Virus record (IMG/VR): IMGVR_UViG_3300044995_000108
Location: 1-43,618 of that record
Length of the DNA stretch: 43,618 nucleotides
Strand: one strand, 5' to 3'
Source of the DNA: a virus
The notes under the pieces are model-generated. The model searched no databases and was not told where the DNA came from. It saw nothing but the letters and a program-made list of their open reading frames with translations. Position numbers and translations under genes: made by a program. Positions 34,800 to 42,149 of the stretch are shown piece by piece (within the stretch, counting starts at the first letter, position 1; each line of letters starts with the position of its first letter).

Positions 34800-34821
34800 G
34801 TTTGTGACATATGTCACAAAC
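34800..34821. promoter_or_regulatory. Repeated palindrome, copy 7 (even-length variant)
   Basis: The arms TTTGTGACAT and ATGTCACAAA meet directly (34801-34820), one base shorter than the other six copies; a flanking G-C pair extends it to 34800-34821. It lies in the gap before the 98-aa gene, 58 bases before its ATG. Confidence 0.8.
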
Positions 34822-34845
34822 TTCGGCGCCGCGACTACCGTCCCG

Positions 34846-35343
34846 CTAAAACAGCTGAAGCTCATGTGCGCGCTTGAGAAACAAGGTCTTGGCACGTTCT
34901 GGACTCAGGAACTGGACCATGCGGCAAGGCTGGAAGGGCGAATCGGTGCCCACGGCTTCGGTCAGCTCGATGTCCAGCATGGTCTTGTCAGCCCTGACCA
35001 CCTCTTGCGGTGTCTGGATTGATACCTTGAACCGGCGCCGGATCCCTTCCTGCACGCGGCTCTCCAGTGCCTGATAGTCCGGCAGCAGGGGCTTGAGTGG
35101 CGAGCTGACATCGCCGATCAGCGCCTCGTGCGCATCGTGCAGCAGCGCATCGACCGCCAGTGGTTCCGGCACCAGATAGCTCACATGGACGCTGTGCTCG
35201 GCCACCGAGTAGAACCGGCGCGTGTGTCCGGTGAACCGGCAGAGGTGAGCCAGACCATGAGCGATGTCCTGCAGGCTCACGCAGTCGAAGCTCGGGCCGG
35301 AAAGGTCGACGATCGTGCCCGAGAACAGGATGATCTGTGTCAT
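34846..35343 (-). CDS. HD-domain phosphohydrolase, YfbR-like 5'-deoxynucleotidase
   Basis: A 165-residue protein from ATG 35343, overlapping the upstream stop by 4 bases. HD-family ligands are visible: FYSVAEHSVHVSYL with H50, LLHDAHEALIGD with H69 and D70, and a later Asp in TMLDIELTEA. The DIAHGLAHLCRFTGHTRRFY lead-in is common in phage HD proteins of the YfbR type. Such enzymes hydrolyse deoxynucleoside monophosphates, so it may adjust nucleotide pools during phage replication. The exact substrate is inferred. The stop is TAG. Confidence 0.85.
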   Translation of the reverse strand: MTQIILFSGTIVDLSGPSFDCVSLQDIAHGLAHLCRFTGHTRRFYSVAEHSVHVSYLVPEPLAVDALLHDAHEALIGDVSSPLKPLLPDYQALESRVQEGIRRRFKVSIQTPQEVVRADKTMLDIELTEAVGTDSPFQPCRMVQFLSPERAKTLFLKRAHELQLF

Positions 35344-35555
35344 GTGGGTGTGTTTTCCTGCATGAATGCGCGCTGGGTCGCGATGAAGGCGTTGGCGGCC
35401 AGAAAGCTGACCGCCGCAGCGCCTTGCCAGTGCCGCGCAATCGCTTCGGCCGGGTTTTCCCCGGGCGCGATGCGAGGTCCAGCCGCCTGACTGAACGCCG
35501 CAAGGAAGCAGGCTTCCGCGATGCGGTTGCGCTGCGCGATCTCGTCAGGGCTCAT
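35340..35555 (-). CDS. Small Ala-rich hypothetical protein
   Basis: A 71-residue protein from ATG 35555, chosen because it overlaps the upstream stop by 4 bases (ATGA). It is helical and Ala-rich: MSPDEIAQRNRIAEACFLAA, then AEAIARHWQGAAAVSFLAAN. No motif is recognised. It overlaps the HD phosphohydrolase start by 4 bases, so it belongs to the same operon. Confidence 0.6.
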   Translation of the reverse strand: MSPDEIAQRNRIAEACFLAAFSQAAGPRIAPGENPAEAIARHWQGAAAVSFLAANAFIATQRAFMQENTPT

Positions 35556-35929
35556 GGCGCGGATCCTGCGCGCAGCGCCTTGACGGCATCCATGTAGTTG
35601 CCGTTCGCCCATGCGATGATGGCGTCGGCGGCGTGAGCACAGGTCGTGCTGTTCTCGCGGATCGCCTCCGCCAGCCGGATGATGAACATGTCGGCGGACA
35701 TGGGCGCTGCCCGTGAATCCCGCCTGAGCGTGTTCGCCAGCCACGGCGTGCGATCGCGGTGGGCAATGTTGGGCACGAGCAGGGCCAGCGCAGGCATGCC
35801 CGGGGTCGCCTGGATCGACCGGGCAACCTGACTGGGGATGAACACCGCCTCGCGCGGCTCGGTCATGGTGGAACCGAACGCGCTGCCCGAAGGCAGCACG
35901 TTGGTGATGGTGATCGGAACTTCGTACAT
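35552..35929 (-). CDS. Hypothetical protein in the accessory operon
   Basis: A 125-residue protein from ATG 35929 with GGAGACAGCACC just upstream. It starts MYEVPITITNVLPSGSAFGS and has REAVFIPSQVARSIQATPG, LVPNIAHRDRTPWLA, then a helical end with FIIRLAEAIRENSTTCAHAA and WANGNYMDAVKAL. The mix of a short beta-rich N-terminus and helices suggests a small DNA-binding or regulatory protein, but I do not recognise it. The stop overlaps the next start by 4 bases. Confidence 0.6.
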   Translation of the reverse strand: MYEVPITITNVLPSGSAFGSTMTEPREAVFIPSQVARSIQATPGMPALALLVPNIAHRDRTPWLANTLRRDSRAAPMSADMFIIRLAEAIRENSTTCAHAADAIIAWANGNYMDAVKALRAGSAP

Positions 35930-35945
35930 GGTGCTGTCTCCAGAT

Positions 35946-36809
35946 TCAGCTGGGGTTGCCGAAGGCAGCCATGATCCCGGCCATGTGCTCCATGATCGCG
36001 CGGGCTTCCTCGGCCGCCTTCTGGCGCGTGGCGTCGTTGGTCCGCAACTCGGCAGCATCGTGCCCGATCAGCTTCGCCTCGATCATCTGCCGCAGGCGCT
36101 CCAGATTGGGATCGTCAACGACATTAAGGACGGGAATGACCTGCACCAGTTCGCGCAGGTTCTCCACCAGCTCGACCCGAATACCGGAGTTGGACGTGGT
36201 GCGCTCCACGTAGTTGCTCAGCGCATCGGCGAGGCGCTTCCACGTCGGCGCCATGGCGCGCTGCAGGCGGGCTTCCACCGTCTTCTCCAGCCGCTCCACG
36301 ACGCGCGGGTCGAGATTCTCGGACACCTTCACCCGGAAGTCGCCGAGCGCATTGACCGGCTCCATCTCCAGGCTGACATAGAACCGGCGTCGCACTTCCG
36401 CCGGCGACGGATAGTCGCCGGCGTTGAACAGCGTGCCCATGCGGAACTGGGCACGCTCGCGCTCGGCCGGGTAGATCTCGAACGCGAACCGGTCTGCGGC
36501 CTTGTCGTGAACCGCAACCAGCGACTCATGCTCTTCGAGAAACTTCAGCAACCCGCTGCGCTGGGTCAGCCGCGCACCCGCATCTGTCCACGGCAAGGTG
36601 CGCGCGTAGAAGTGCTGCCGCACCGCCGAGGCTGCCTGACTGATCTCGGCAAGCGCGGCGTCAGGCAGCAGATGCTTGTTGACGCGGGCGGCACCGGCCT
36701 CGGCCCGAGCCTCGGCGGTGACCTTGTGGCTGGCAGCCTTGTCCAGCCGCTGCGCGGTCCATTTCCCGATATTCAGGGTCAGGACCATGCACTCTGTGGT
36801 GATGCTCAT
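35946..36809 (-). CDS. Helical protein associated with the AAA-VWA module
   Basis: A 287-residue protein from ATG 36809 behind GAGGA. It starts MSITTECMVLTLNIGKWTAQ and includes HLLPDAALAEISQAASAVRQ, FYARTLPWTDAGARLTQRSG, YPSPAEVRRRFYVSLEMEPV and ALGDFRVKV, ending in long helices (LVENLRELVQVIPVLNVVDD; RQKAAEEARAIMEHMAGIMA). The 'FY..TLPW...G.R' plus 'DYPS...VR..F....E..PV....DFRV' layout occurs in phage proteins found with CobS/CobT-like pairs and is reminiscent of DUF3150. It may be a third component of the MoxR-VWA system encoded 2 kb upstream. The function is unknown. Confidence 0.65.
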   Translation of the reverse strand: MSITTECMVLTLNIGKWTAQRLDKAASHKVTAEARAEAGAARVNKHLLPDAALAEISQAASAVRQHFYARTLPWTDAGARLTQRSGLLKFLEEHESLVAVHDKAADRFAFEIYPAERERAQFRMGTLFNAGDYPSPAEVRRRFYVSLEMEPVNALGDFRVKVSENLDPRVVERLEKTVEARLQRAMAPTWKRLADALSNYVERTTSNSGIRVELVENLRELVQVIPVLNVVDDPNLERLRQMIEAKLIGHDAAELRTNDATRQKAAEEARAIMEHMAGIMAAFGNPS

Positions 36810-36860
36810 GTGTGTATCCTCATGCTGCAGGGTTGTAGATACAGGAAGCCTGTGGGGCTG

Positions 36861-37595
36861 TCAAGGTTTGGTGCTCAGGTAAGGATATTCGGTAGCAACA
36901 TGGCCGTATTCGAGCCCGTGCAGATGCAGCCGCGCACGCTCTTCGAAGGTCAGGTCCACGAACTCCCGATCCATCAGTGTCCGGGCCGGAACCGGATCCG
37001 GAGAAATCCTCGTGCGCGTGCGAACGCCGTCGACGATGTGGTGCACCATCGATCCGAACCCCGCGGTCACGTCGAACATCAGCGCCCATGCGGCAGCCTG
37101 GTCCTTCAGGTTCTTCAGGTGCACCTTCTGCTCGCGGGTCGGTGTCCACGGCGGTGAGACGATGATGGGGTCGCCGACGGGCTTGCACCCCGGACCACCC
37201 CAGTACACCGCGCACTGGTTGTGGAACCGCTGCGGGATGGGCCGGTCGGCCCATCCCGAGGCGCTGCCGTAGGGCGAGTGGTGCATCAGCCTGACGGCCA
37301 TGTTGAAGTCGTAGTCGACGGCCAGATACTGCGCGCCATTGCGGCTGAGCCAGGCAGCCGGGATCGGCGTGTCTTCGCCGGGGATGTACAGCTTCGGGCA
37401 CTCCGGGTCTGTCGTCGCCACGATCTGCACGTTGCGCTTGCTGTACAGCCGCCGCTGCGCCGGGTCAGGCGTGGGCCCCGCCCAGATGCACTCACCGGTC
37501 GAGAAGTCGGTGAAGCAGCGGTCGACAATGTGAAACGCACGCCAGAGATCCCAGCGATGCGCAGCCGGGTTGGCATTGAAGTCAGGCATCTTCAT
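36861..37595 (-). CDS. Hypothetical phage protein with palindrome leader
   Basis: A 244-residue protein from ATG 37595, chosen for AGGAG 8 bases upstream; longer starts fall within the palindrome. It is rich in Trp, Tyr, His and Cys (AHRWDLWRAFHIVDRCFTDF; CIWAGPTPDPAQRRLYSKRN; IPQRFHNQCAVYWGGPGCKP). A C-terminal helix carries LTFEERARLHLHGLEYGHV. I do not recognise the family. It lies in the accessory operon, 29 bases after a copy of the repeated palindrome. Confidence 0.6.
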   Translation of the reverse strand: MKMPDFNANPAAHRWDLWRAFHIVDRCFTDFSTGECIWAGPTPDPAQRRLYSKRNVQIVATTDPECPKLYIPGEDTPIPAAWLSRNGAQYLAVDYDFNMAVRLMHHSPYGSASGWADRPIPQRFHNQCAVYWGGPGCKPVGDPIIVSPPWTPTREQKVHLKNLKDQAAAWALMFDVTAGFGSMVHHIVDGVRTRTRISPDPVPARTLMDREFVDLTFEERARLHLHGLEYGHVATEYPYLSTKP

Positions 37596-37624
37596 GTTGG
37601 TAGCTCCTGTATGTGAAGTAGAAG

Positions 37625-37645
37625 TTTGTGACATCATGTCACAAA
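37625..37645. promoter_or_regulatory. Repeated palindrome, copy 6
   Basis: Perfect 21-base palindrome: arms TTTGTGACAT and ATGTCACAAA around a single central C. It stands 7 bases beyond the stop of the 246-aa gene and 29 bases before the ATG of the 244-aa gene (both - strand). Confidence 0.85.
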
Positions 37646-37652
37646 GTTATGG

Positions 37653-38393
37653 TCAAAGGCCCCACTTCCTGAGCGCGGCGCGGCAGGCGTAGACCTCGCG
37701 CCAGCTGCGCAGGCAGGGGCGCTCGGTCACGATCAGGCAGTGGTCGCGCAGGTATGCGCGCTCGTAGCGCTCCACGGCCTTGAGCCCGCCCAGGTTCAGC
37801 AGCTCGGGCCACCGCGCCGAGTCGGCAATGATCCTGTCGAGCTCGTTGACGTGTGCCCACTTCCGCTCGAAGACGTTGAAGCCCATGGCCTGAGCCGCGT
37901 GCAGCCAGCGACGCACCCTGTCGATCCCGGCCTCGCGCCGGAACGCATTGGCCGCCTTGCGGTCGAGGCGTGGCCAGCGCCACGGTCTGGCGCCGGTCAC
38001 CTCGTTGCCACGGATGGTCAGCACGTCGCCATCGCAGGCGCGGTAGAAGTTGTCCCCGACGCAGATGTAGCCCGGGCCGCGCCTGCTCAGGAAGGCGGTG
38101 ATGTGCATCGGGCAGTGTGCGGTGATGAACTGCGCCGTGGTCATGCTCTCGTAGATCCGCAGCACGATGGTGTTGTCGGGGTGGAAGGTCACCACGTCGG
38201 TCCGGTGCAGGCGGAACGCGATCGAGCCATCGTCCAGCTTGCGCACGCCAGTGCTGCGGCGGCGCCGGTTCTTGAGCGGGCGCTCGGCGCCGTCGGCGGT
38301 CTCGCCGCGCCACGGCTCCATGGCGTTGTAATAGTTCAGTGCATCTGCGTAGGAGTTGAGCAGGGCATACACGATCTCGGCAGAGCCAAACAT
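37653..38393 (-). CDS. Conserved phage protein, unknown function
   Basis: A 246-residue protein from ATG 38393 behind AAGGAG; longer frames upstream lack a ribosome binding site. It starts MFGSAEIVYALLNSYADALN and includes VRKLDDGSIAFRLHRTDVVT and FHPDNTIVLRIYESMTTAQF, a strand-rich module I have seen in phage proteins of unknown role ('I..RLH.TDVVT.HPD.T..L'). The C-terminal half is helical and basic (ARPWRWPRLDRKAANAFRRE; WHAHVNELDRI-like region). No catalytic motif is clear. A nucleic-acid or host-interaction role is speculation. Confidence 0.65.
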   Translation of the reverse strand: MFGSAEIVYALLNSYADALNYYNAMEPWRGETADGAERPLKNRRRRSTGVRKLDDGSIAFRLHRTDVVTFHPDNTIVLRIYESMTTAQFITAHCPMHITAFLSRRGPGYICVGDNFYRACDGDVLTIRGNEVTGARPWRWPRLDRKAANAFRREAGIDRVRRWLHAAQAMGFNVFERKWAHVNELDRIIADSARWPELLNLGGLKAVERYERAYLRDHCLIVTERPCLRSWREVYACRAALRKWGL

Positions 38394-38415
38394 GTTGTGA
38401 TCTCCTTGTGTGAGG

Positions 38416-38694
38416 TCAGCTGTGAGTGAGGACGCAGCCTGCATAGGCTGCGTCGAGGTTGGGGTAGGTGATGAACTTCCCGGGGTAGGGGCGCCGGAAC
38501 TCGTCGAACAGGGTTGTGTGCAGGTCATAGGCGCGTACCTCGTCGCCGCACAGCACGATGGCGAACTGGCAGCAGTCGCCGAAGGCGTTGCGGAGGAAGA
38601 TTTCGGCGAAGGTGGTGGTGCCGAGGTCACCGGTCTCGCGCACCACGCCACCTGCGCAGACGAAGGCGATCAGCCGGAGCCGCGGCTCGGTCAT
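38416..38694 (-). CDS. Small hypothetical protein
   Basis: A 92-residue protein from ATG 38694, overlapping the VWA gene stop by 4 bases. It reads MTEPRLRLIAFVCAGGVVRE, then GTTTFAEIFLRNAFGDCCQF and VRAYDLHTTLFDEFRRPYPG. It is mixed alpha/beta with three closely placed Cys. The overlap suggests it is co-translated with the metallopeptidase-VWA protein. No family is recognised. Confidence 0.6.
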   Translation of the reverse strand: MTEPRLRLIAFVCAGGVVRETGDLGTTTFAEIFLRNAFGDCCQFAIVLCGDEVRAYDLHTTLFDEFRRPYPGKFITYPNLDAAYAGCVLTHS

Positions 38695-39851
38695 ATCCGC
38701 ACCACCTCCCCGACCGGCACCGGGGCGCCGGTCGTGCAGACCGTGATCAGGGGGTAGTCGGGCGGCGTGTCGGGCCAGGGCGTGTAGCCGTCCGTGATCA
38801 GCACGACCACGTCGGGGTCCAGGTCCTCGGCGTAGGCCAGCGGCACCCGCATGTCGGTGCCGCCACCGCCTTTGGGTTCGAGCCGGATGGCATCACCGGA
38901 CTCGAACACCTGCTCGTGCGCGATCCGGGTGTCGGCCCACAGGACATGGATCGACCGGGGGTTCACTTCCCTGGCGATGTCCACGATCGCGCCGCCGATG
39001 CTCTGCAGCTCGGTGTTGCTGATCGACCCGGACACGTCGCCGATCACCACGACCTTGCGCACCCGCGTGCTGTAGCGGCTGGGCAGGTAGACCTGCGAGA
39101 AGCGGCGGTTGCGGCGTGTCCATGACTCGTCGGACCTGACCACCGCCCGCACCATGGGGCGCAGCAGGTCCTGCCACGGCACGGGCGGGTGCAGCAGGTT
39201 GTCGATGACCCGCAGCAGGCTGCCCGGCATGTTGCCCGCCATGCGCCCCATGTGGGCAGCCTGTGCGATGCGCTCGGTCAGCTTGCGCTCGATCTCGCGC
39301 AGCCGGGCCGGGTCATGCGCGGCTGCCTTGGCTGCCGGGTCAGGCTTGCCATCCTTGCCCAGCGAGCCGGGCTCCAGCAGGTCATTGCCGGTGCCGGGGA
39401 TGCCATCGCCCTGCGTGCCGGCGCCCTGACCCGAACTGCGCCGCAGCGGGGGCTGCTTCTTCTCCAGCAGGGCGTAGATCTGCTCGGCGGACATGTTCCT
39501 GTAGCTCTGGTCAACCAGCCCGCCCTCGGGGAGCCTGAACCCGCAGTCAAGCAGGATCAGGTTGATGGCATAATCGCAGGCCATGTTCCACAGCCTGGGG
39601 TCCTGGCCCTGTCGCCGCAACCCATGCTTGAGCGCGATGTGCAGCACCTCGTGCGCCAGAACCCCGACAATCTCGTCAAGCGGAAGACTGTCGAACCAGT
39701 CGGGGTCATAGGCGATCGACACCATGTCGGTGGCTGCCGTGCCGAGCCCCGGCACCCGGATCATGGGTGCCGAGACCAGCAGGGCGCCGAAGAAGGCCGA
39801 CTTGAGCAGCAGCCTTGCCCGGGCCTTGAGGACCTTGTCAGTGTGTTGCAT
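38691..39851 (-). CDS. DUF2201/CobT-like protein: metallopeptidase-like N-terminus plus VWA domain
   Basis: A 386-residue protein from ATG 39851 behind AGGAGG. The N-terminal domain has IVGVLAHEVLHIALKHGLRR with HEVLH at 67-71, a zincin-type motif, and a helical middle. The C-terminal VWA-like domain has a MIDAS start VVVIGDVSGSISNTELQ (D-x-S-x-S), then VLWADTRIAHEQ, a GGGGTDMRVPLAYAED loop and VVVLITDGYTPWP. This is the DUF2201 pattern, usually paired with a MoxR/CobS-like ATPase, as encoded directly upstream. Such pairs act as metal- or protein-remodelling machines in bacteria. In phages their target is unknown. Confidence 0.88.
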   Translation of the reverse strand: MQHTDKVLKARARLLLKSAFFGALLVSAPMIRVPGLGTAATDMVSIAYDPDWFDSLPLDEIVGVLAHEVLHIALKHGLRRQGQDPRLWNMACDYAINLILLDCGFRLPEGGLVDQSYRNMSAEQIYALLEKKQPPLRRSSGQGAGTQGDGIPGTGNDLLEPGSLGKDGKPDPAAKAAAHDPARLREIERKLTERIAQAAHMGRMAGNMPGSLLRVIDNLLHPPVPWQDLLRPMVRAVVRSDESWTRRNRRFSQVYLPSRYSTRVRKVVVIGDVSGSISNTELQSIGGAIVDIAREVNPRSIHVLWADTRIAHEQVFESGDAIRLEPKGGGGTDMRVPLAYAEDLDPDVVVLITDGYTPWPDTPPDYPLITVCTTGAPVPVGEVVRI

Positions 39852-39880
39852 GTGTGCAGACCTCCTGGGGGTGGTCGAAG

Positions 39881-39901
39881 TTTGTGACATCATGTCACAA
39901 A
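39881..39901. promoter_or_regulatory. Repeated palindrome, copy 5
   Basis: Perfect 21-base palindrome (same arms, central C), fitted into the 52-base gap between the MoxR-like and VWA genes: 2 bases past one stop and 29 bases before the next ATG. Confidence 0.85.
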
Positions 39902-39903
39902 CC

Positions 39904-40920
39904 TCACGGCTGGAACAGGGTGCGATACTGAGTCGCCAGCTTGAGGAACTCGGGCGCACCCAGCAGGGTGTTGTCGCGCTTGAGCGCGAGCTGCCAGGCA
40001 AGGATCAGGAACTCCGGATCCATGCGGGTCAGGTAGGTATGCAGGGCCGCGACGTTCCTGAGGTTCATGGCGCCCGAGACGGACACGGCGGTCGCGTAGC
40101 GCATGGACAGCTCGTCGGGCAGCGGCGCCCCTGTCGGGTTGGCGATGATCTGTGCGATGGGGATGACCTTCCTGATATTCTCCACGAAGCCCCAGAACTC
40201 CACGGCCGGGCCCTCGCCGACCAGGCCGGCCATGCCGACCCGCCTGGCTTCCTCGGGCGCGTTGGATGCATAGACCCTGAACGCGGCCATCCACGAGCGC
40301 GGGGTGGCGAACACCCGCTCGCCGCGCGCGGGGTCGAAGGTGGACACCAGCGGCTTGCGGAATGACAGGAAGGCCACGCACTCGGGCGGGACCTTGCCCA
40401 TCATCCAGGACACCAGCACGTCCGCCGAGACACCCAGCTCGACGTGGCAGAAGCGGTTGGCCAGCGGCAGGGGCATCCTGTTGGTGACCCCCTTGTCGCC
40501 ATCGCGGTTGCCGGCGGCGATGATGTGGACGTTCGGCTTGAGCCGATGCTCGCCACAGGCGCGGTCGAGGACCAGCTGATAGGCCACGGCCATGACCGCC
40601 GGCTCGGCCGAGTTGATCTCGTCGAACAGCAGCACGATGGGCCTGTCGTCAGGGAAGGCATCGTTGCCGACGAAAGGCAGCGTGCCGGGCATGTTCCAGA
40701 CAGTCAGCCCCTTCTCCGGCACCGGGATGCCGCGCAGGTCCACCGAGTCGTATTGGCTGAGGCGGATGTCCACCAGCACGGCGCCCATGCGGTCGGCCAG
40801 CTGGCGGACAGCATCCGACTTGCCGACACCGGGCATGCCCCAGATCATCACCGGCAGGTTGAGCGGAATCGCCACGGTGTCGAGGAACCGGGCAAGACCG
40901 ACGTGATCAACGATATGCAT
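39904..40920 (-). CDS. MoxR/CobS-like AAA+ ATPase
   Basis: A 338-residue protein from ATG 40920 behind AGGAG. Walker A is GMPGVGKS (28-35), a DLRGIPV segment follows (61-67), Walker B is IVLLFDEIN (D100, E101), sensor 1 is VHIIAAGNRDGDKG, and an arginine-rich NRMPLPLANRFCHVEL region follows, then a helical lid (RVFATPRSWMAAFRVYASNA). This is the MoxR/CobS class, which powers a partner VWA protein; the DUF2201-like partner is encoded next. Its promoter is the strong one at 41004-41032, and a palindrome lies between promoter and start. Confidence 0.9.
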   Translation of the reverse strand: MHIVDHVGLARFLDTVAIPLNLPVMIWGMPGVGKSDAVRQLADRMGAVLVDIRLSQYDSVDLRGIPVPEKGLTVWNMPGTLPFVGNDAFPDDRPIVLLFDEINSAEPAVMAVAYQLVLDRACGEHRLKPNVHIIAAGNRDGDKGVTNRMPLPLANRFCHVELGVSADVLVSWMMGKVPPECVAFLSFRKPLVSTFDPARGERVFATPRSWMAAFRVYASNAPEEARRVGMAGLVGEGPAVEFWGFVENIRKVIPIAQIIANPTGAPLPDELSMRYATAVSVSGAMNLRNVAALHTYLTRMDPEFLILAWQLALKRDNTLLGAPEFLKLATQYRTLFQP

Positions 40921-40941
40921 GTTGAGTCTCCTGGTTGTGAG

Positions 40942-40962
40942 TTTGTGACATCATGTCACAAA
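40942..40962. promoter_or_regulatory. Repeated palindrome, copy 4
   Basis: Perfect 21-base palindrome (same arms, central C) in the 5' leader of the MoxR-like gene, about 41 bases after the -10 element and 21 bases before the ATG. Confidence 0.88.
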
Positions 40963-41003
40963 GTTGGCTGTGGTTGGCAGGCATACCTATCCAAACCGAG
41001 TAT

Positions 41004-41032
41004 ATAATACCACAGTTTGGACCTTATGTCAA
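41004..41032 (-). promoter_or_regulatory. Strong sigma70-like promoter for the AAA-VWA operon
   Basis: On the - strand, TTGACA (41032-41027) is followed after 17 bases by TATTAT (41009-41004, 5 of 6), with a TGG extended -10 just before it. It begins 26 bases after the stop of the 99-aa gene. The spacer is closely related to that of the promoter at 43483-43511. Confidence 0.8.
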
Positions 41033-41058
41033 GTATTGTCTTACATGTTGGGAACTCC

Positions 41059-41358
41059 TTACATGCGCCATGTCTTCCAGTCGTTGACGACCCGGGGCTC
41101 GCCCTCGAACACGAGGTGCAGCTGCAGGCCTTCGGCGATGGCGGCGATCTGTGCGACGGTCGCGGGGTCGTCGGTGTCGGGCTCGCCCTCGATGTCGCGG
41201 TAGCGCTCCAGCGCGATCAGGGCGAGAAGTGTTTCCCGGTCGCAGGACGGCACGTCGTACAGCGTGTAGACCAGCGGCCACGGTGCCACCGGCGGGAACG
41301 GGGTGTCGGTCTCCGTGACGATGGCGGTCACGGTGCGCGCGGAATCGCGGTGTTTCAT
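41059..41358 (-). CDS. Small acidic hypothetical protein
   Basis: A 99-residue protein from ATG 41358 with the leader GGAGAACTGAC. It reads MKHRDSARTVTAIVTETDTP, then APWPLVYTLYDVPSCDRETL, LLALIALERYRDIEGEPDTD and QLHLVFEGEPRVVNDWKTWR. It is acidic with a likely mixed fold. No family is recognised. It is the last gene before the internal promoter of the AAA-VWA operon; its stop is TAA. Confidence 0.6.
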   Translation of the reverse strand: MKHRDSARTVTAIVTETDTPFPPVAPWPLVYTLYDVPSCDRETLLALIALERYRDIEGEPDTDDPATVAQIAAIAEGLQLHLVFEGEPRVVNDWKTWRM

Positions 41359-41373
41359 GTCAGTTCTCCATGC

Positions 41374-41562
41374 TCATGCCCAGGGTACTACCTGCTCGCT
41401 CCGGAGCGTCCGGAGCTCGATCCAGTCGGGGTGGTCGTAGGGCGGCGCCTCGCCGCCCGTCACCGCGTCGATGGCGTCCCGCAACGTGGGCGCCTCGACG
41501 GTCACCACGATGCTGCGGACAACCTCGAACACCTGCACGATGTGCAGCCTGTGAGCCGTCAT
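41374..41562 (-). CDS. Small hypothetical protein
   Basis: A 62-residue protein from ATG 41562 with leader GGAGAACCGGC. It contains VFEVVRSIVVTVEAPTLRDA, then IDAVTGGEAPPYDHPDWIEL. The 'V.V.AP.L.DAIDAV..GEA' pattern is common in tiny regulatory or unknown phage and plasmid proteins. This frame is preferred over the overlapping 71-aa frame (41360-41575) because of its ribosome binding site and start. It follows a palindrome by 28 bases. Confidence 0.6.
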   Translation of the reverse strand: MTAHRLHIVQVFEVVRSIVVTVEAPTLRDAIDAVTGGEAPPYDHPDWIELRTLRSEQVVPWA

Positions 41563-41585
41563 GCCGGTTCTCCATGCGCTGGTGG

Positions 41586-41837
41586 TCAGGTTTGTGACAT
41601 CATGTCACAAACTTCCAGCCACTGGTCGCGCAGGGCGGCGTCGGCCCGGCGGAACTGGCGGCTGTCATGCGGGCTGCCGCTGCTGCATGCCGGGCAGGAG
41701 CACTTGCGCAGGTTGTCAGCCCAGCGCACGGCCTTGGCCACGTCGGGGTGACCGAGGTAGCGGCTCACGATCGGCAGGGCATGGGCAACGGCCTTCCGGC
41801 GCTGGGCGCGGCGCCAGGCGCGGTCACGGATGGTCAT
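41586..41837 (-). CDS. Small basic Cys-containing protein whose end runs through a palindrome
   Basis: An 83-residue protein from ATG 41837 with the leader GGAGATCTGAC. It starts MTIRDRAWRRAQRRKAVAHA and has ADNLRKCSCPACSS, which recalls a widespread family of small basic proteins with CSCxxC motifs, some in phages. The last eight residues, VCDMMSQT, are encoded by the repeated palindrome at 41591-41611, just before the stop. Either the palindrome was inserted at the gene end or the reading frame was extended into it. Confidence 0.6.
   Translation of the reverse strand: MTIRDRAWRRAQRRKAVAHALPIVSRYLGHPDVAKAVRWADNLRKCSCPACSSGSPHDSRQFRRADAALRDQWLEVCDMMSQT
41591..41611. promoter_or_regulatory. 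Repeated palindrome, copy 3 (inside a coding end)
   Basis: Perfect 21-base palindrome (same arms, central C). It overlaps the last codons of the 83-aa gene and ends 28 bases before the ATG of the 62-aa gene. Confidence 0.85.
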
Positions 41838-41866
41838 GTCAGATCTCCATGGGTTGGGGGTTGGGG

Positions 41867-42127
41867 TCATGCCTCGGGCAGGGATTTCCACAGGCGCCAG
41901 GCCTTGTCACCACCGGTGGGCAGCCACTCGGACTCGCAGGGCTCGACATCGTCATCGTCACACTGGCAGGACCAGTCGGATGCCCAGTACTCGACATGCG
42001 TGTCGGAGTACTGCCGGCGATAGTGGTTGCGCCAGACGCAGGGATTGCCGCTGGTGTCCACGTCGAGGTGGGCGAAGTCGGGATGGCCAAGGCGCACAAG
42101 ATCAGCGCGGGTTTTGTAGACAGTCAT
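41867..42127 (-). CDS. Small acidic Trp/Cys-rich hypothetical protein
   Basis: An 86-residue protein from ATG 42127 with the leader GGAGATCTGAC. It reads MTVYKTRADLVRLGHPDFAH, then YRRQYSDTHVEYWASDWSCQ, CDDDDVEPCESEW and DKAWRLWKSLPEA. Three Cys, six Trp and a run of Asp stand out, but no known motif is visible. A palindrome ends 22 bases before its start. Confidence 0.6.
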   Translation of the reverse strand: MTVYKTRADLVRLGHPDFAHLDVDTSGNPCVWRNHYRRQYSDTHVEYWASDWSCQCDDDDVEPCESEWLPTGGDKAWRLWKSLPEA

Positions 42128-42149
42128 GTCAGATCTCCATGGGCTGAAG

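Noticed and set aside
36836-36864. TTGACA overlapping the stop of the 244-aa gene as a promoter for the 287-aa gene
   Set aside because: The -35 is perfect but the sequence after 17 bases (TATCTA) matches at only three positions; kept as a weak possibility, not annotated.
41360-41575. Alternative 71-residue frame overlapping the 62-aa gene
   Set aside because: Arg/Gly/His-rich shadow without its own ribosome binding site; the 62-aa frame has one.
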